From Brevundimonas sp. UBA5936 (GTDB lineage: Bacteria > Pseudomonadota > Alphaproteobacteria > Caulobacterales > Caulobacteraceae), in contig DJDA01000004.1 in NCBI GenBank assembly GCA_002430835.1, positions 1 through 15,679 of the forward strand: 15,679 nucleotides of DNA, given 5' to 3'. Position numbers and translations under genes: made by a program. Below, in pieces: positions 13,342 to 15,679 of this stretch; position 1 is the stretch's first letter; the number at the start of each line of letters is the position of its first letter. Below the pieces are notes generated by a model, which saw only the letters and a list, made by a program, of their open reading frames with translations, made no database searches and had not been told where the DNA came from.

Positions 13342-13380
13342 GGTCGGCCGCTGAACGCGGCCGCGGTTCAGTCGCCGACC
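13342..13380. terminator. Large imperfect hairpin across the end of the 64-residue gene
   Basis: Outer arms GGTCGGC (13342-13348) and GCCGACC (13374-13380) and inner arms CTGAAC (13351-13356) and GTTCAG (13366-13371), joined by a two-base internal mismatch; the loop is itself the palindrome GCGGCCGC plus one base. It includes the TGA stop (13370-13368) of the minus-strand gene. No T tract follows on the minus strand. Confidence 0.5.
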
Positions 13381-13562
13381 GCGGGCACGGCGCGCTGACG
13401 CGCCAGCCGCGCCAGGGCGCGGATCGTCGGCAGGAGGAGCGAGACGGCCGCTTCGCAGGGCACCGTCGACGCGTCGCCAATCCAGGGAGGGATCAACGGC
13501 CGCGCCGGCCTACGGCGGTCCGGCCGCGGCGACAGGCGGATGACGTTGGCGTCAGCCGTCAT
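13368..13562 (-). CDS. Small protein of unknown function (64 residues)
   Basis: Begins MTADANVIRLSPRPDRRR, a basic Pro/Arg-rich start, followed by LIPPWIGDASTVPCEAAVSL and a helix with LLLPTIRALARLARQ. No family is recognised. The ATG at 13562 lies 11 bases inside the preceding small gene, suggesting coupling, but no clear ribosome site is seen. An in-frame ATG at 13598 is inside that gene and less likely. Evidence is limited to the overlap, the protein-like composition and the neighbours. Confidence 0.5.
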   Translation of the reverse strand: MTADANVIRLSPRPDRRRPARPLIPPWIGDASTVPCEAAVSLLLPTIRALARLARQRAVPAVGD

Positions 13563-13803
13563 GAGCGAGCACCAGCTGAATGCGATGGCTGGGCACAAGC
13601 GCCTCGACGATCAACGGATAGCCGTCCTCTTCGATGATGAGGTGCCCGACCAGGGCCCGCTCGCGACGCAACTGCTCGCTGACCGCGGACAGATCCACAG
13701 CCTCCAGACGCATCCGCAGCGCCTCACCGCCCATCAGCCGGACGGAATATTCTTTATGTTCCGGGGCATCGGCGCCAGCCAAGCCCCAATGGGCGACGCG
13801 CAT
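13552..13803 (-). CDS. Small protein of unknown function (83 residues)
   Basis: A soluble protein with a balanced composition and alternating strands and helices: HKEYSVRLMGGEALRMRLEA, then LSAVSEQLRRERALVGHLI and EEDGYPLIVEALVPS. No family is recognised. GGAG (13812-13809) five bases before the ATG at 13803 supports the start; a GTG at 13809 is less likely. First of four consecutive small genes on this strand; the AT-rich region upstream, shared with the divergent recombinase gene, presumably holds its promoter. The opposite-strand frames across it were judged to be shadows. Confidence 0.58.
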   Translation of the reverse strand: MRVAHWGLAGADAPEHKEYSVRLMGGEALRMRLEAVDLSAVSEQLRRERALVGHLIIEEDGYPLIVEALVPSHRIQLVLAHDG

Positions 13804-13864
13804 AAGCACTCCACGGGGTTGAAAGTTCCCGCAGGGTGCGCTACGCAGCCAACAATATCAAGCG

Positions 13865-13899
13865 ATAAACACAATACGCCTTATCTGTTTATATAAGGC
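13865..13899. repeat. Two interleaved inverted repeats in the divergent promoter region
   Basis: Pair A is ATAAACA (13865-13871) and TGTTTAT (13886-13892); pair B is GCCTTAT (13878-13884) and ATAAGGC (13893-13899). All arms are perfect 7-mers and the order is A-B-A'-B'. The site lies in the most AT-rich stretch of the window (gap 13804-13955), between divergent genes. It may be an operator, a promoter, or a recombinase binding or attachment site; none is proven. Confidence 0.6.
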
Positions 13900-13955
13900 A
13901 CCACGACAGGCCCCGTCAACCCCCTTTTTGCAGAAAACTTCAAACCGGATTTCCC

Positions 13956-15485
13956 TTGGTTCTTCCACCTAAGAAACGCGCCCTCTACGGCCGCCACTCC
14001 ACTGACCTGCAAAACGCGCGATCGACCGCCGATCAGATCGCGCTTCTGCGCGAGGCCAGCCGCGCCGAGCGCGTCACAGACGTCCTCGTGTTTACGGACG
14101 AGGCAGTTTCCGGCAGCGCGATCGCCAACCGCCCCGGATTGCGCGCGCTCCTCGCCGCCGTGGAGCGCGGCGAAGTCAGCGACGTCATGGCCGAAGCGCT
14201 CGACCGACTTTCGCGCGACCAGGAGGACATCGCCCACATCTATAAGCGCCTGCTTTACGCCGGCGCCGTCCTGAAGACCCTGACTGAAGGCCCAATCGAC
14301 AGGATTCACATCGGGCTGAAGGGCACGATGAACGAACTCTTCCTGCACGACCTGGCGGTGAAGACGCGCCGAGGCCTTGTCGCACGGGTGAACGCGGGCT
14401 TCTCTGGCGGCGGCCGTTGCTATGGCTACGACATCATCGGCAAGGGCGAACTTCAGCCCAACCTCCATCAGGCCGGCGTGATCCATTCGATCTTCGCGCG
14501 TTATGCCGACAAGGAATCGCCTCGCGCCATCGCCCACAGCCTGAACGCGGCAGGCGAGCCCGGACCGCGAGGCGGAACATGGACGCCGTCAACCATCCAC
14601 GGCGACCGCCGCACCGGCGACGGCATCCTGCACCAGGAACTCTATATAGGCGTGCGGGTGTTCAATCGGCGTCGCTACCGCAAAAACCCCGACACCGGAC
14701 GCCGCTCATCGGTCCTGAATCCGCCGGAGAACTGGATCCGCCAGCCCGTTCCGGAACTGCGCATCATTGATGATGAACTCTGGGCGCGGGTGCAGAGCCG
14801 CAAAGCGGAACTGTCCGCCCTGCCCGCCGCCCAGGGCCGCAAGCCGAAACGCCTTCTGTCCGGCCTGATGAAATGCAAGCAGTGCGGATTCAGCATGACC
14901 CTGAACGGCAGCAAGTATAACTGCAGCGGCCACCGTGAACGCGGCACCTGCACCAATGGCAAGATCATCGCCGCCGCGACAGTGGAGAAGCGCGTCCTCA
15001 CCGGCATCAAGACCCACCTGCTGTCGCCGGAAGCCATCGCGGAGGCCGTCAGAGCCTTTCACGCCGCGGCGGACGCGGAGCGCCGCGCGCTTCAGGTCGA
15101 ACGGGCGCCGCTGGAACGCGAACTGTCGGAGATCGAGCGCAAACTGAAGCGCGCGCAGGCCATGTGCCTGGACGGCGCGATCGAGACGGACGAACTGAAG
15201 ACGATCAGCGCCCCGCTGAAGACCCGTCGGAGCGAGATCCAGGCCCGACTGGCGGCCGACGCCGCCCCCTCAGTGATCCAGTTGCACCCCGGCGCCGCCG
15301 AAGCCTATCGACGGCTGGCGGAAAACCTGCACCAGGCCATCGAGGGCGAGGACGGCGAGGAAGTGCGGGCGGAACTGCGCAAACTGATCGACCGGGTGGA
15401 TTTCATCCCGGTAGCGGGCCTGGGCAAGTTCCAGTTGGAGGTCCACGGCAGCCTGGCGGCGCTGCTGGCGCTGGGTCAGGCCTAG
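13956..15485 (+). CDS. Large serine recombinase (site-specific integrase/resolvase family)
   Basis: A 509-residue recombinase that cuts and joins DNA through a phosphoserine link. The resolvase domain (about 7-150) has YGRHS (11-15, nucleophile Ser15 and Arg13) and DRLSRD (83-88, with Arg84 and Arg87). A recombinase domain (about 160-260) includes GFSGGGRCYGYDI (148-160) and GPRGGTWTPSTI. A zinc ribbon has Cys307, Cys310, Cys323 and Cys332, and a long coiled coil (about 370-450) follows, as in phage and island integrases. All catalytic residues are present. TTG at 13956, with a CCGGAT sequence six bases upstream, is the only plausible start because a stop lies at 13866. It faces the 3' end of a tRNA gene, as expected for an element boundary. 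Confidence 0.93.
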   Translation: MVLPPKKRALYGRHSTDLQNARSTADQIALLREASRAERVTDVLVFTDEAVSGSAIANRPGLRALLAAVERGEVSDVMAEALDRLSRDQEDIAHIYKRLLYAGAVLKTLTEGPIDRIHIGLKGTMNELFLHDLAVKTRRGLVARVNAGFSGGGRCYGYDIIGKGELQPNLHQAGVIHSIFARYADKESPRAIAHSLNAAGEPGPRGGTWTPSTIHGDRRTGDGILHQELYIGVRVFNRRRYRKNPDTGRRSSVLNPPENWIRQPVPELRIIDDELWARVQSRKAELSALPAAQGRKPKRLLSGLMKCKQCGFSMTLNGSKYNCSGHRERGTCTNGKIIAAATVEKRVLTGIKTHLLSPEAIAEAVRAFHAAADAERRALQVERAPLERELSEIERKLKRAQAMCLDGAIETDELKTISAPLKTRRSEIQARLAADAAPSVIQLHPGAAEAYRRLAENLHQAIEGEDGEEVRAELRKLIDRVDFIPVAGLGKFQLEVHGSLAALLALGQA

Positions 15486-15492
15486 AAAGCAG

Positions 15493-15520
15493 AAAACCCC
15501 ACAGGGGGTGCCTGTGGGGT
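15493..15520 (-). terminator. Intrinsic terminator after the tRNA gene
   Basis: A perfect 10-bp stem, ACCCCACAGG with CCTGTGGGGT (15496-15505 and 15511-15520), followed on the minus strand by TTTT (15496-15493) and TCTGC. It starts 6 bases beyond the CCA end of the tRNA. On the plus strand it follows the recombinase stop by about 10 bases but has no T tract. Confidence 0.8.
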
Positions 15521-15525
15521 ATCAC

Positions 15526-15602
<77 letters not shown>

Positions 15603-15649
15603 GCACGGCGGTGAGTAAAGGAAGAAGGATCGACAAGTCATTAATGTGT

Positions 15650-15665
15650 GCCGGGCAGACCCGGC
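15650..15665. repeat. Short inverted repeat upstream of the tRNA
   Basis: GCCGGG-CAGA-CCCGGC (15650-15665), a perfect 6-bp stem about 50 bases upstream of the tRNA start on the minus strand. It could be the terminator of a gene beyond the window edge or chance in GC-rich DNA. No gene is seen in 15603-15679. Confidence 0.35.
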
Positions 15666-15679
15666 GGCGACATAGTCTC

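Noticed and set aside
13804..13829. Minus-strand GGAAC-N17-GCTT before the 83-residue gene
   Set aside because: The match abuts the ATG at 13803 and overlaps the GGAG ribosome site that supports this start, so it is probably chance.
13540..13896. A plus-strand frame of 118 codons opposite the 83-residue gene
   Set aside because: No ribosome site, and it runs into the AT-rich dyad region. The minus-strand frame has a good Shine-Dalgarno sequence and fits an operon.

Overview
The window looks like chromosomal DNA of a GC-rich alphaproteobacterium, most probably a member of the Caulobacteraceae (Brevundimonas-like). This rests on the high-GC codon use, the protein types present (DUF6766, DUF4142, DUF892, YghA-type SDR, poxvirus-type topoisomerase IB) and repeated promoter-like sites of the alphaproteobacterial general stress response (GSR) sigma factor EcfG/SigT (GGAAC, 16-17 bases, then CGTT or a variant ending in TT). 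The genus is an inference.

Layout. Positions 1-572 hold a leader with a GSR-like site and a three-helix DUF305 protein. Positions 569-2004 (minus) hold a two-gene membrane operon, a CtaG-type cytochrome oxidase assembly factor followed by cytochrome b561. Positions 2117-3671 (plus) hold an overlapping nucleotidyltransferase/metallophosphoesterase pair behind a full-consensus GSR site. Positions 3676-5800 hold a divergent pair, an SDR oxidoreductase (minus) and an FMN-reductase/flavodoxin-fold protein (plus). Positions 5874-8174 hold small envelope and stress proteins: a single-helix protein, an unknown 79-residue protein, a DUF4142 lipoprotein, DUF6766 (minus) and a DUF892 ferritin-like protein. 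Positions 8224-10917 hold three different Crp/Fnr-family regulators and a 62-residue unknown. Positions 10996-12009 encode topoisomerase IB, which ends tail-to-tail with an isochorismatase-family hydrolase (12006-12611, minus).

Positions 12806-15602 look like the end of a mobile or accessory segment: four tiny unknown genes on the minus strand interleaved with strong hairpins, an AT-rich region with two interleaved dyads, a large serine recombinase (plus), and an initiator-type tRNA-Met (minus) whose 3' end faces the recombinase and carries an unusual acceptor mismatch.

Main conclusion. GGAAC sites followed by TT at 18/19 bases stand upstream of at least eight transcription units, in the correct orientation, while the GGAAC copies I checked inside genes on the plus strand lack the partner. 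The part from 1 to about 12.6 kb therefore reads as a cluster of general-stress-response genes (redox, ferritin-like, envelope, DNA topology, regulators), not a set of unrelated genes. The nucleotidyltransferase/phosphoesterase pair is the least explained component. No stretch over 300 bases lacks a gene; the largest gaps are 12612-12805, 13216-13367 and 13804-13955, and each is described among the features. No CRISPR array, rRNA or insertion sequence was seen.
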